From: Polyangiaceae bacterium
GTDB taxonomy: Bacteria > Myxococcota_A > Polyangia > Polyangiales > Polyangiaceae
Length of the DNA stretch: 33,482 bases
Reading direction: 5' to 3'
Assembly (NCBI GenBank): GCA_025937785.1
Contig: JAICQQ010000079.1
Location: 1 to 33,482, forward strand
Below, piece by piece: positions 1-8,675 of the stretch. A model generated the notes under the pieces. That model ran no database searches and was not told the origin of the DNA. It saw only the letters and a program-made list of their open reading frames with translations. The translations under genes and the position numbers were made by a program. Each line of letters opens with the position of its first letter. The stretch's first letter is position 1.

Positions 1-152
1 AGATTGCGCGACAGACTGCGTGCCGTAGGGGCGATGTTCAGCCCTGCGAAGCGCAGGAACACTGGGTCATCCTGGACGAAGGCGAGGTGCCGAAGACGCC
101 GCCCGCCAACCAGCAGCAGCAGCACCACGGCTCGGAACCCCAGTTTTTGCGC
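1..152 (-). pseudogene. Transposase fragment, IS1380-like (runs off left edge)
   Basis: Read on the minus strand, positions 152 down to 1 stay open and encode a hydrophobic segment, then GGRRLRHLAFVQDDPVFLRF, then AGLNIAPTARSLSR. This order (leucine-rich helix, GG-RLRHL, DDP, GL, P-T, LSR) resembles the N-terminal part of IS1380/DDE group 1 transposases. There is an in-frame TGA at 153-155 and no start codon or N-terminal domain to its right. The piece therefore looks like a 5'-truncated remnant, unless a frameshift hides the rest. The family assignment is from memory of the motif pattern. No terminal inverted repeat was seen. Confidence 0.45.
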
Positions 153-187
153 TCAGATCGTCAGCGCGAATGTCACATCAGGGTTAG

Positions 188-219
188 CCCTCGGCGTGCT
201 CTGCGAACTCTGCGGTGAG
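188..219 (+). repeat. 32-nt dispersed repeat, copy 1 (GxxExxY-associated type)
   Basis: This 32-nt stretch matches the reverse complement of 33361-33392 at 31 of 32 positions; the one difference is T versus C at the tenth base. It contains CTCTGCG twice, spaced by AA. Here it lies between the transposase fragment and the end of gltD, and no GxxExxY coding sequence is recognisable beside it. At the other end of the window the same unit sits directly behind a GxxExxY stop codon. Confidence 0.75.
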
Positions 220-283
220 TCTCCATCAGCGGCGTCTCGTGCCAGCCGTCCACCGGCGGTCGACCAGGCGTGGAGCGAGCGGG

Positions 284-1735
284 TTAGAGCAGGAAGCGCG
301 GGTCGGCGAGGTTGCCGGTGGCGAGCTCGGTGCGCCCCATCAGGTACTCGTCGACAGCGCACGCCGTCTTGCGGCCGTCGGCGATGGCCCAAACGACCAG
401 AGATTGCCCGCGCTGGCAATCACCGGCGGCGAAGACACCGGGCACGCTCGACATGAAGTTGCCCGCCACGCGTACGTTGCCGCGGTCGTCGAGATCGACG
501 CCGAGATCCGTGACGAGGCCGTTCTTTTCGGGATGCACGAAGCCCATCGCCAAGAGCACCAGGTCGCCCGCCACCTCGAACTCGCTGCCCGGGACCGCGG
601 AGAAACGCCCGTTGACCAGCTCGACGCGGTTGCAATGCAGCCGCTCGACGCGCCCGTTACCGCTGAACTTCACGGTGGATACGGCGAAGTCACGATCCCC
701 GCCCTCCTCGTGAGAGCTCGAGGTACGGAACATCAGGGGCCAGCGCGGCCAAGGCGTTTCCTCCGCACGGTCCTCCGGCGGACGCGGCATGATCTCGAAG
801 CTCGTGACCGACTTGGCTCCCTGTCGGTGCGACGTGCCGATGCAGTCGCTGCCCGTGTCCCCGCCGCCCAGCACGATCACGTGCTTGCCGTGCGCGCTGA
901 TGGACAGCGACGGATCGATGACGTCGCCTGCGACTCGCCGGTTCTGCTGCGTCAGGAAATCCATGGCGAAGTGGACGCCTGGTAGGTCGCGGCCTTCGAC
1001 TGGGAGATCACGAGGCACGCGCGAGCCTAGGGCGAGGACGATAGCGTTGAACTCGCTCTTGAGCTGGCTCGCCGTGATGTCTTTGCCCACGTCGATGCCC
1101 GTTCGAAACTCGACGCCTTCAGCCGACATCTGTTCCATGCGGCGCGCAATCAGCCACTTCTCCATCTTGAAGTCCGGGATGCCGTACTGCAGCAGTCCAC
1201 CGACGCGGTCGTCCTTCTCGAACACGACGACGTCGTGACCGGCTCGCGCCAGCTGCTGCGCCGCTGCCAGTCCGGCCGGACCGGAGCCTACGACGGCGAC
1301 GCGCTTCGACGTGCGCTTCTTGCTTTTCTGCGGGGCGAGCAGTTTGTGTTCGAGCGCGTAGTCCGCGATCGAGTGCTCGATCAACTTGATGCTGACCGGC
1401 TCGTCGTTGATCCCGAGCACGCACGCGGCCTCGCAAGGGGCAGGACACACGCGGCCCGTCACCTCCGGGAAGTTGTTGGTGGCATGCAACGCCTCGACGG
1501 CATCGAGCATGCGACCTTCGTACACGTGATCGTTCCAGTCGGGGATCAGGTTGCCGAGTGGGCAACCCGTATTGCAGAAAGGAACCCCGCAATCCATGCA
1601 GCGCGCGCCTTGCTGACTGAGCTCTTCGCGCAGCACCGGTAGCTCGAATTCCTTGTAGTTCTTCGTCCGTTCCTCGGTTGGAGCCTTGCGCGGCTCGAGG
1701 CGCGGAAATTCCAGAAAGCCTGTGACCTTGCCCAC
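284..1735 (-). CDS. gltD: Glutamate synthase small (beta) subunit, NADPH oxidoreductase
   Basis: 483 aa from a GTG start at 1735, five bases after the gltB stop. A longer reading frame continues back into gltB, but VGKVTGFLEF is the normal GltD N-terminus. The protein carries electrons from NADPH to the large subunit, which makes two glutamates from glutamine and 2-oxoglutarate. Cysteines at C46, C49, C54 and C58 (CMDCGVPFCNTGC) and at C97, C101 and C105 (CPAPCEAAC) are the family's [4Fe-4S] ligands. An FAD-binding GSGPAG lies near residues 150-155, and a second dinucleotide motif, GGGDTGSDC, lies further on. Length is normal for bacterial GltD. The gene is translated with gltB from one operon and ends in TAA at 284-286. 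Confidence 0.95.
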   Translation of the reverse strand: MGKVTGFLEFPRLEPRKAPTEERTKNYKEFELPVLREELSQQGARCMDCGVPFCNTGCPLGNLIPDWNDHVYEGRMLDAVEALHATNNFPEVTGRVCPAPCEAACVLGINDEPVSIKLIEHSIADYALEHKLLAPQKSKKRTSKRVAVVGSGPAGLAAAQQLARAGHDVVVFEKDDRVGGLLQYGIPDFKMEKWLIARRMEQMSAEGVEFRTGIDVGKDITASQLKSEFNAIVLALGSRVPRDLPVEGRDLPGVHFAMDFLTQQNRRVAGDVIDPSLSISAHGKHVIVLGGGDTGSDCIGTSHRQGAKSVTSFEIMPRPPEDRAEETPWPRWPLMFRTSSSHEEGGDRDFAVSTVKFSGNGRVERLHCNRVELVNGRFSAVPGSEFEVAGDLVLLAMGFVHPEKNGLVTDLGVDLDDRGNVRVAGNFMSSVPGVFAAGDCQRGQSLVVWAIADGRKTACAVDEYLMGRTELATGNLADPRFLL

Positions 1736-1740
1736 TGTTC

Positions 1741-4700
1741 TTACTCTGCTTCCGCGGGAGCTGCTTCTACCGCTGATTGGGCCTCGCCCGACAAAGGATC
1801 TTCGCTCGCGAGCACGCGCAGACTGTCGCGCGTCGCTCTCGCGGCGGGGTATTGCTTCATCTGTTCGAGCACCTTGCGGTATTCGATCGGTACCACCTTG
1901 ACGAAACGCGACAGGGTCTCCTCCCAAGCGTTCAGCAGGCGGCGCGCTTTGGCGCTGCCCGTGCGCTTCAGGTGCTCGTCGAGCAACTCGGCGAGTTTGA
2001 TCACGTCTTCGGTGCTCAGCGCCTCCAGCTCGACCATGCCGAGGTTACAGCGCTTTTCGAAGTCGCCCGTCTCGTCGAGGACGTAAGCGAAGCCGCCGCT
2101 CATACCGGCGGCAAAGTTGCGTCCGGTTCGACCCAGCACGACCACGGTTCCCCCGGTCATGTATTCGCAACCGTGGTCACCCACGCCTTCGACGACGGCG
2201 GTGGCGCCGCTGTTGCGCACGCAGAAGCGTTCGCCGGCGACCCCGCAGAAGAACGCCTTGCCGCCGGTGGCTCCGTACAGCGAGGTGTTCCCGACGATGA
2301 TGTTCTCGTCGGCCGCGAAGGTGGCGCCGTCACCCGGTCGCACCGCGAGCAGGCCGCCCGACATGCCCTTGCCCACGTAGTCGTTGGCGTCGCCGCGGAG
2401 CGAGAACTCGATGCCGTTCGTCAGGAAGGCGCCGAAACTTTGGCCTGCAGTGCCGCGGAAGTTCAGCTTGATGCGCCCATCGGGCAGCCCGAACTCGCCA
2501 AAACGCCGCGCCACTTCGCCGGAGAGCATCGCCCCCGCCGTGCGGTGGACGTTGCGGATCTCGAGGTTAGCCTCCACCGGCGCCTGTCCGTCGAGCGCGG
2601 GTTGGCAGAGACGCACCAGCTCCTGATCCAGCGCCTCGTCGAGGCCGTGGTCTTGCGCTTGCGTTCGATGCACGTCGACGCCTGGCGCTGGCCTGGCGTG
2701 AAACAACACGTCCGAGAAATCGAGCCGCTTTGCCTTCCAGTGTTGGCGTGCGTCCGAGCGGATCCGCAATCGATCCGCGCGGCCCACCATCTCTTCGATG
2801 CTGCGGAACCCGAGCTCGGCCATCAGCGCCCGCGCCTCTTCCGCCACGTAGAACATGAAGCGAATCACGTGCTCGGGCTTGCCCGCGAATTTCTTGCGCA
2901 ACACCGGATCTTGAGTGGCGATGCCGACGGGGCACGTGTTCAGATGGCATTTGCGCATCATGATGCAGCCCGAGGCTACCAGCGGGGCCGTCGCGAAGCC
3001 GTACTCTTCCGCCCCGAGCAGCGTGGCGACGACGACGTCGCGGCCGGTGCGCATCTGGCCGTCGGTTTGGAGATAGACGCGGCTTCGGAGGTTGTTCTTG
3101 ACGAGAACCTGATGGGTTTCCGCCAAGCCTATCTCCCAGGGGATGCCGGCGTGTTTGATGGAGGTCTGCGGCGACGCGCCGGTGCCACCGTCGTGGCCCG
3201 AGATGAGGATCACGTCCGCGTGGGCCTTGGCAACGCCGGCTGCGACCGTGCCCACACCTGCCTCAGCGACCAGCTTCACGCTGATGCGAGCCTTGGGGTT
3301 CGTCATCTTCAGATCGAAGATTAGCTGTGCCAGGTCTTCGATCGAGTAGATGTCGTGGTGGGGTGGGGGACTGATCAAGGTGACGCCGGGGGTCGAATGG
3401 CGGGTCTTGGCGATGATGGCATCCACCTTGTGCCCAGGCAGCTGACCGCCTTCGCCCGGCTTCGCGCCTTGTGAGATCTTGATCTGGAGCTCGTCGGCGT
3501 TGACGAGGTAGTAGGTGGTGACACCGAAGCGTGCCGACGCCACCTGCTTGATCGCGCTGCGGCGGTCGTCGAGGAAGCGCTCTTCGCGCTCGCCACCTTC
3601 GCCGGTGTTGCTCTTGCCACCGATTCGGTTCATGGCGATCGCGAGGTTTTCGTGAGCCTCCGCGCTGATGGAACCGAAGCTCATGGCACCCGTCGCGAAA
3701 CGCTTCACGATCGAGGTGGTGGGCTCGACTTCGTCGATGGGGACCGGGTCACCTGGCACGAACTCGAACATGCTGCGCAAGGTGATCGGTCCATCGAGCT
3801 GCTGATTGATGCGCTTGGCGTAGGCTTCGTAAGCGGTTTCGTCCGACTGGCGCACCGCTTTCTGCAGGTTTGCGATCACGCTCGGATGCCACAGGTGGCG
3901 CTCGCCCTGCGCGCGGAAATGGAACCAGCCGCCCACGTCGAGAGCGCGGTCGCCCTGCGTGGAGATCGAATAAGCCCGTTCGTGGCGCATCTGGCATTCG
4001 GTGGCGATGACGTCCAGGTCGACCCCCGAAATGCGCGAGACGGTGCCGGAGAAGTAGCGCTCGATCACGTTGCGCGAGATGCCGATGGCTTCGAAGATCT
4101 GCGCGCCGTGGTAGCTCTGCACGGTGCTGATGCCCATCTTGCTCATGACCTTCAAGAGTCCGTGCGTGATGGCCTTGATGTAGTTCTTCTGCGCTTGGCG
4201 CGCATCCGTCAGCCCCGGGAAGCTGCCGTTCTGGACCATGTCCTGGATGGTCTCGAAGGCCAGGTACGGCGCCACGGCCCCGGCGCCGTAACCAATCAAG
4301 AGCGCGAAGTGTTGCACGACCCGCGCCTCACCGGTCTCGACGATGATGCCCACGCGCATGCGCGTGCCGTTGCGCATCAAGTGGTGATGCACGGCGGCGG
4401 TGGCGAGCAGGCTCGGCACCGGTGACAGCTCTTCGTTCGAGCCGCGGTCGCTCAGGATCAGCAGGCTGTGTCCGTTGAGCACGGCGTGCGACGCCTGGCG
4501 GCAAAGCTCATCGAGCGCGGATTTCAGGCCCACTTCGCCGTCGCGGACCCGGAACAACATGGGCAGCGTCGGCGGCATACGCAGACGCTGCAGGTGTGCG
4601 TGCCGCAGCTTCGACAAGTCATTTTCAGTCAGGATCGGGTGTTCGAACTCGAGCATGTGCGCCTGATCGGGCAGCTCGTAGAGCACGTTGCCTTCACCAC

Positions 4701-6330
4701 CGACGTAGTTCTTCAAGCTCATCACGAGCTTCTCGCGGATCGGATCGACGGCGGGGTTGGTCACCTGAGCGAATTGCTGCTTGAAGTAGTCGAAGAGCAA
4801 CGGCGCGCGATCGCTCAAGACGGCGAGCGGCGTGTCCGTGCCCATCGAGCCCACCGGGTCGTCGCCGCCGTGAGCCATGGGACCGATCATCACGCGCAGG
4901 TCTTCCTGCGTGAAGCCGAAGACCTTCTGACGCTGGCGCAACGGCTTGATGTCGCGGGTCGAAACGACCGGTGGCGCTTCGAGATCTTTGAGTGAGATTT
5001 TGTTCTCGCGGAGCCATTTGCCGTACGGACGCTGGGTGCAGATGCGCTGCTTGATCTCGTCGTCTTCGATGAGGCGCCCCTCTTCGGTGTCGATCAAGAA
5101 CATCTTGCCTGGCTCGAGGCGACCGTTACGCTCGATTTCCTCGGGGGGCACCTCGAGCACGCCGGTTTCGGAGCCCAGCACCACGAGCCCGCTCTTCGTG
5201 ATGGTGAAGCGGGCCGGCCTCAGGCCGTTGCGATCGAGGATGCCGCCGATCTGACGACCGTTGGTGAAAGCGAGCGCCGCGGGGCCGTCCCAGGGTTCCA
5301 TCAAACAAGCGTGATATTCGTAGAACTCACGCTTGTGGGTGGGCATCTGAGCGTCGTTTTGCCACGCCTCGGGCACCAGCATCATCATCACGTGCGGTAG
5401 CGAACGCCCGGCGTGCACCAGGAGCTCTGCCACGTTGTCGAGGGTCGCCGAGTCGCTGCCCCCCGGCGCAATCGTCGGCAGCATGTGTTTGATGTCTTCT
5501 CCGAAGACGCTGCCGTCGAACAGCTGCTCGCGCGCGGTCATCCACGCGTGATTGCCGCGGACCGTGTTGATTTCACCGTTGTGGCACAGCACCCGGAAGG
5601 GTTGCGCGAGTTCCCACGTGGGGAACGTGTTGGTGCTGAAGCGCTGGTGCACCATGGCTAGCGCGCTGATGAAGTCCGGATCTTCCAGGTCCGGGTAGAA
5701 CTTCGTGAGCTGCTGCGCGAGCAACAGGCCCTTGTACACCATGGTGTTGGCGGACAGACTCGGGATGTAGAAAAAGCCCCTGTCGTTCAGGTCGCTCTGG
5801 CGCACCGTGCGCTCCGCCCACTTGCGGATCACGAACAGCTTTTTCTCGAATTCGGTATTGCTGGTGCAGGTCGAGCCGACCATCACCTGCATCACTCGCG
5901 GCGCGGTGCTGCGCGATTGCGGGCCGAGCGAAGACTCGTCCACGGGGACTTCGCGCCAGCCGAGCAAACGCTGACCCGTACCGAAGATCTTGTCTTCGAG
6001 GATTTGTTTGCAGCGTTCCGCCTGAATCTCGTCCTTGGGCAGGAACACCAGGCCGGCGCCGTACTGCCCGGGCTCCGGCAAGCGGATGCCGAGCTTGTCA
6101 CATTCGCGCCGGAGGAAGCGATGCGGAAGCTGCGTCAGGATGCCGGCGCCGTCCCCCGTGAGCGGATCGGAACCCGCCGCGCCGCGATGCACCAAATTCA
6201 AGAGGATGCCGACGCCCTTCTTTACGATGTCGTGCGAGGCTTCGCCCTTGATGTTCGCCACCAAGCCGATGCCGCAGGCGTCGTGCTCGAATTGGGGATC
6301 GTACAGTCCTTCTTTAGGAGGGAGGGGCAT
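1741..6330 (-). CDS. gltB: Glutamate synthase large (alpha) subunit
   Basis: 1529 aa, full length for bacterial GltB. The order is an N-terminal class II glutamine amidotransferase, a central domain, an FMN/2-oxoglutarate synthase domain and a C-terminal GXGXG beta-helix. The sequence HDACGIG places the nucleophile at Cys19, so an 18-residue propeptide must be removed, as is known for the family. Near residue 1130 the pattern CIMMRKCHLNTCPVG supplies the [3Fe-4S] cysteines. The amidotransferase releases ammonia from glutamine, and an internal tunnel carries it to the FMN site where 2-oxoglutarate is aminated. The ATG at 6330 is the only start that fits a short propeptide. No clear Shine-Dalgarno sequence precedes it. 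gltD follows after five bases. Confidence 0.97.
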   Translation of the reverse strand: MPLPPKEGLYDPQFEHDACGIGLVANIKGEASHDIVKKGVGILLNLVHRGAAGSDPLTGDGAGILTQLPHRFLRRECDKLGIRLPEPGQYGAGLVFLPKDEIQAERCKQILEDKIFGTGQRLLGWREVPVDESSLGPQSRSTAPRVMQVMVGSTCTSNTEFEKKLFVIRKWAERTVRQSDLNDRGFFYIPSLSANTMVYKGLLLAQQLTKFYPDLEDPDFISALAMVHQRFSTNTFPTWELAQPFRVLCHNGEINTVRGNHAWMTAREQLFDGSVFGEDIKHMLPTIAPGGSDSATLDNVAELLVHAGRSLPHVMMMLVPEAWQNDAQMPTHKREFYEYHACLMEPWDGPAALAFTNGRQIGGILDRNGLRPARFTITKSGLVVLGSETGVLEVPPEEIERNGRLEPGKMFLIDTEEGRLIEDDEIKQRICTQRPYGKWLRENKISLKDLEAPPVVSTRDIKPLRQRQKVFGFTQEDLRVMIGPMAHGGDDPVGSMGTDTPLAVLSDRAPLLFDYFKQQFAQVTNPAVDPIREKLVMSLKNYVGGEGNVLYELPDQAHMLEFEHPILTENDLSKLRHAHLQRLRMPPTLPMLFRVRDGEVGLKSALDELCRQASHAVLNGHSLLILSDRGSNEELSPVPSLLATAAVHHHLMRNGTRMRVGIIVETGEARVVQHFALLIGYGAGAVAPYLAFETIQDMVQNGSFPGLTDARQAQKNYIKAITHGLLKVMSKMGISTVQSYHGAQIFEAIGISRNVIERYFSGTVSRISGVDLDVIATECQMRHERAYSISTQGDRALDVGGWFHFRAQGERHLWHPSVIANLQKAVRQSDETAYEAYAKRINQQLDGPITLRSMFEFVPGDPVPIDEVEPTTSIVKRFATGAMSFGSISAEAHENLAIAMNRIGGKSNTGEGGEREERFLDDRRSAIKQVASARFGVTTYYLVNADELQIKISQGAKPGEGGQLPGHKVDAIIAKTRHSTPGVTLISPPPHHDIYSIEDLAQLIFDLKMTNPKARISVKLVAEAGVGTVAAGVAKAHADVILISGHDGGTGASPQTSIKHAGIPWEIGLAETHQVLVKNNLRSRVYLQTDGQMRTGRDVVVATLLGAEEYGFATAPLVASGCIMMRKCHLNTCPVGIATQDPVLRKKFAGKPEHVIRFMFYVAEEARALMAELGFRSIEEMVGRADRLRIRSDARQHWKAKRLDFSDVLFHARPAPGVDVHRTQAQDHGLDEALDQELVRLCQPALDGQAPVEANLEIRNVHRTAGAMLSGEVARRFGEFGLPDGRIKLNFRGTAGQSFGAFLTNGIEFSLRGDANDYVGKGMSGGLLAVRPGDGATFAADENIIVGNTSLYGATGGKAFFCGVAGERFCVRNSGATAVVEGVGDHGCEYMTGGTVVVLGRTGRNFAAGMSGGFAYVLDETGDFEKRCNLGMVELEALSTEDVIKLAELLDEHLKRTGSAKARRLLNAWEETLSRFVKVVPIEYRKVLEQMKQYPAARATRDSLRVLASEDPLSGEAQSAVEAAPAEAE

Positions 6331-6627
6331 GGGCTACTTCGTCCTTGGGGCGAAAAGATAACACGCAGGGGTGCGCGGGTCCGGGGCGGGCCTCATCCGC
6401 CCCGTGCGAATCGCAGAAAAAGCACTGCGACCGTAGAAAAAAAGAAGCGGTGACTAGCGCGGGCGGACGGGGGTTTCACCCCGTGAAAACGGCTTTACTG
6501 AGCGCTTTTGGGTGACAGCTTGGGTCACGGAACCCCGTTCGGTGCAGGCTAGGGGGCCCCCGCCGACGGCGCATGGCCTTTTCGAGCGGGGCAGGGGCTG
6601 ATAAGAGACGAGAATCATGGGGTTATC
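6331..6627. other. Intergenic region between divergent gltB and the TPR lipoprotein gene
   Basis: About 297 bases without a gene, holding the promoters of both neighbours. Visible structure: a 7-bp inverted repeat GGGGCGG/CCGCCCC (6383-6389 and 6397-6403), an A-rich patch around 6436-6445, a perfect palindrome TTTCAC-CCC-GTGAAA (6474-6488), and GTGAC/GTCAC arms at 6512-6516 and 6524-6528. I cannot place -35/-10 elements with confidence. Confidence 0.6.
6474..6488. promoter_or_regulatory. Palindrome TTTCAC-CCC-GTGAAA, possible operator for gltBD
   Basis: Perfect 6-bp inverted repeat with a 3-bp spacer, 144 bases upstream of the gltB start and 140 upstream of the divergent lipoprotein. Such a short symmetric site in a divergent promoter region could bind a dimeric regulator. 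No matching regulator is encoded next to it, and the role is inference only. Confidence 0.3.
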
Positions 6628-7386
6628 GTGAAGCTAGCACGGCCAATCACTGCTGCCGGGTGGCTCATCGTGGTCGCAACCCAGTCATCTTGCAAGGACA
6701 AAGAGGGGTCGGCGGCCCCGGTTGGACCGGCGACGAGCTCGGCACCAGCGCCCCCATGCCCCGCTGGGCGCAGCGTCGATCCACCGAAGAGCGAGTTCAG
6801 GCCAGCCATCACGGCGTTCCACGACCAACGCTACGCGGTAGCGCAAAAGCTCCTCGGAAACCTCGCAGAAAAATACCCAGACAGCGCGACGACTCGTGTC
6901 TGGCTAGGAGATGCCGTGCTCTATGACGAAGGCAAGGAGTACGTGGCTGCAGCGGACGAAGCGATCCGACACTACCAACGCGCCGACGAGCTCGTCCGAG
7001 CTGGCTGCAAGCTTCGCGATGCGATGGCCTACTATCTCAGGATGGGCCTGGCCTACGCCTATCTGCGCAAAGACTTGCCGGACGCGGCCGGCACACACCT
7101 CGAGGTCGCGGTGGCCCAATGGCCCGAGAGCGCCGAAGTCCACTATCATTCGGCGCGGGTGGCGTGCCTGCGGAAGGATCACGATGCTTGTTTGACGCAC
7201 CTCGAGCACACGTTCGACCTGGCCCAGCGCCGGGTGCGGCCGCTGTTCTTGCGCGTCCACCGTTCGCTGGACGACTGGTTCGTGCGCACGGACTCTCAGA
7301 GTGAGTTCGTCGAGCTGCGCGCATCGAAAGCCGCCGAGCTTCAGCGGCTGAAGGACCGCTACCGAGCGCTGCCGGTCGCACCGTGA
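6628..7386 (+). CDS. Putative TPR-repeat lipoprotein
   Basis: 252 aa from a GTG start. The N-terminus MKLARPITAAGWLIVVATQ is a short basic and hydrophobic signal ending in QSSC at Cys22, a loose lipobox (Q at -3). A low-complexity Ala/Pro/Ser linker follows. Helical repeats then run from about residue 50 to 215, with TPR-like pairs such as FHDQRYAVAQKLLGNLAEKYPDSATTRVWLGDAVL, here cited as residues 58-93 in outline, and a later segment around DLPDAAGTHLEVAVAQWPES. The likely role is protein-protein interaction on the periplasmic side of a membrane. No partner is apparent from the neighbours, because it stands alone between divergent gltB and the convergent small lipoprotein. The exact function is unknown. 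Confidence 0.7.
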   Translation: MKLARPITAAGWLIVVATQSSCKDKEGSAAPVGPATSSAPAPPCPAGRSVDPPKSEFRPAITAFHDQRYAVAQKLLGNLAEKYPDSATTRVWLGDAVLYDEGKEYVAAADEAIRHYQRADELVRAGCKLRDAMAYYLRMGLAYAYLRKDLPDAAGTHLEVAVAQWPESAEVHYHSARVACLRKDHDACLTHLEHTFDLAQRRVRPLFLRVHRSLDDWFVRTDSQSEFVELRASKAAELQRLKDRYRALPVAP

Positions 7387-7420
7387 GCCCGCACCGTCAC
7401 CCGGAGCCCGAGGCAGGCCG

Positions 7421-8029
7421 TCACTCGGCTTGCCACACCTGGAGGGCGACCTCACCGCGCCCGCGCAGGGCTCGTGCGATCGCCCGGTAGTTGCCGGCGA
7501 CGGACGCACACACGGGACCGTCCGCGTTCGCCAGCGCGATGGCACCGGGCAACTGATCGACACTCAGGACACGGTCATCCTCGGAGCGCAGCTCGAGCGC
7601 CAGCTCTTCGACGCCCGCGGCGCCGGCGGCGGCGGCTCGGAGACAGCGGCTCGCGTCGGTGACGGTGAAGGGCAGCGCCAGCGCCGCCCCGGCCTCGAGC
7701 GTGCCGACGAGCGGCGTGGCGGCGAGGGGTTGCATGCCGCGAGCGCAGGCGCGAGCGATGGCTTCCAGCCGCGGTAGTGGAGCAAGACCGTGCGGCACGG
7801 CAGTCACACAACCGTCGGGCAAGGGTTCCGGCGGCACGGGGCGGACGGGCACGGCCCGTGTCGCGCGCGTCGCCGGGGCAGCACTCGGCGCGGCGGCAGC
7901 GCTGGCACTTGGCAAGGGGGGGGAAGGCGGGCGAGGGGTCGAGCAAGCGACGCCGGTCAGCGCGAGCGCGAGGGCACCGAGCTTCCGGGAGCCGAAGACG
8001 TGCCGGGCGTCAGGGCTGAGGCGGGTCAC
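7421..8029 (-). CDS. Small lipoprotein of unknown function
   Basis: 202 aa from the GTG at 8029. The frame extends further upstream, but only this start gives a sensible secretion signal: VTRLSPDARHVFGSRKLG, then a hydrophobic LALALTGVAC with a lipobox at GVAC. The mature part begins with a Pro/Ala/Ser-rich linker of about 45 residues, followed by a roughly 120-residue domain rich in Ala and Leu. That domain has four cysteines in the repeating contexts DGCVTAV, ARACARG, SRCLRAA and GPVCASV, which may form disulfides. I do not recognise the family. The start lies inside the 3' end of the bactofilin gene (20-nt overlap), so the two are probably translated together. Confidence 0.65.
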   Translation of the reverse strand: MTRLSPDARHVFGSRKLGALALALTGVACSTPRPPSPPLPSASAAAAPSAAPATRATRAVPVRPVPPEPLPDGCVTAVPHGLAPLPRLEAIARACARGMQPLAATPLVGTLEAGAALALPFTVTDASRCLRAAAAGAAGVEELALELRSEDDRVLSVDQLPGAIALANADGPVCASVAGNYRAIARALRGRGEVALQVWQAE

Positions 8030-8399
8030 CGGCCTTGGGAATGCTGGGACCGGAATCGACCGGGGCCATGGTGCACGTCCCCGAGAACTGCACGCCCTTG
8101 TCCATGAAGACTTCTGGAGAATGCAACGTTCCGGAGACATGCGCCGGCACGTAGAGCTCGATCGAGTTCCTGGCGCGGATGTTGGCGTTGACGTGTCCGC
8201 CCTTGATGATCACCGTCGCCACGTCGATCTCGCCCGTGACGTCGGCGCCTTCACCGATGATCAGCACGTCATCGCTCAGAATATCGCCGCGAAAACCGCC
8301 GTCGATCCGCACGCGTCCCGAAAAATGAAGTTTGCCTTCGAAGCTCGTTCCGCGGCCCAACAGCGCGGTGATCTCGGTGGCGGGAAGGGTCGATGTCAT
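8010..8399 (-). CDS. Bactofilin
   Basis: 129 aa from the ATG at 8399. Residues 12-110 form the bactofilin beta-helix, with repeating short strands such as GTSFEGKLHFSGRVRIDGGF, GDILSDDVLIIGEGADVTGE and IDVATVIIKGGHVNANI. Bactofilins polymerise without nucleotide into membrane-linked or cytosolic filaments that act as scaffolds in cell shape, polarity and chromosome positioning; myxobacteria have several. The short N-terminus and Pro-rich tail (PSIPKAGDPPQP) are typical. A frame open back to 9530 runs antisense to the LptD-like gene and is not part of the protein. The gene is divergent from the LptD-like gene and overlaps the lipoprotein downstream, hinting at an envelope role. Confidence 0.9.
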   Translation of the reverse strand: MTSTLPATEITALLGRGTSFEGKLHFSGRVRIDGGFRGDILSDDVLIIGEGADVTGEIDVATVIIKGGHVNANIRARNSIELYVPAHVSGTLHSPEVFMDKGVQFSGTCTMAPVDSGPSIPKAGDPPQP

Positions 8400-8675
8400 G
8401 CGGTTCCGAGCTTTGCGTGGTGGAGTGGGAAGTCGTGGAGCAGCGTGCGGCGGACAGGCGAGCGTAGCAGACACGCGATGGCGGGCGCGATGCCGCCGCA
8501 CCTGGCCTTTTACGAAACTGTAATCGGTCAGGTCTACCGGAAAACCGTGGCGCGCGCCGCCGAGCGTGTCGCCAGCAGGCGCGACCGCCCGGTCCATCCG
8601 CCAGGCCAGTACGTTTCTCGCCTCGGCGCCGGATTTTGAGTAGCGTCGCCCCACCGTGTGCCTGGGCTTTCGACC

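Noticed and set aside
4..456. Plus-strand 150-codon frame at the left edge
   Set aside because: It crosses the repeat and the 3' end of gltD, and has Arg/Ser-rich nonsense composition.
1736..1927. Upstream extension of gltD by 64 codons
   Set aside because: It overlaps gltB and the GltD family begins at the GTG at 1735.
1777..3324. 515-codon plus-strand open frame opposite gltB
   Set aside because: Shadow of a high-GC gene; composition rich in His/Arg/Glu without domains, and gltB is certain.
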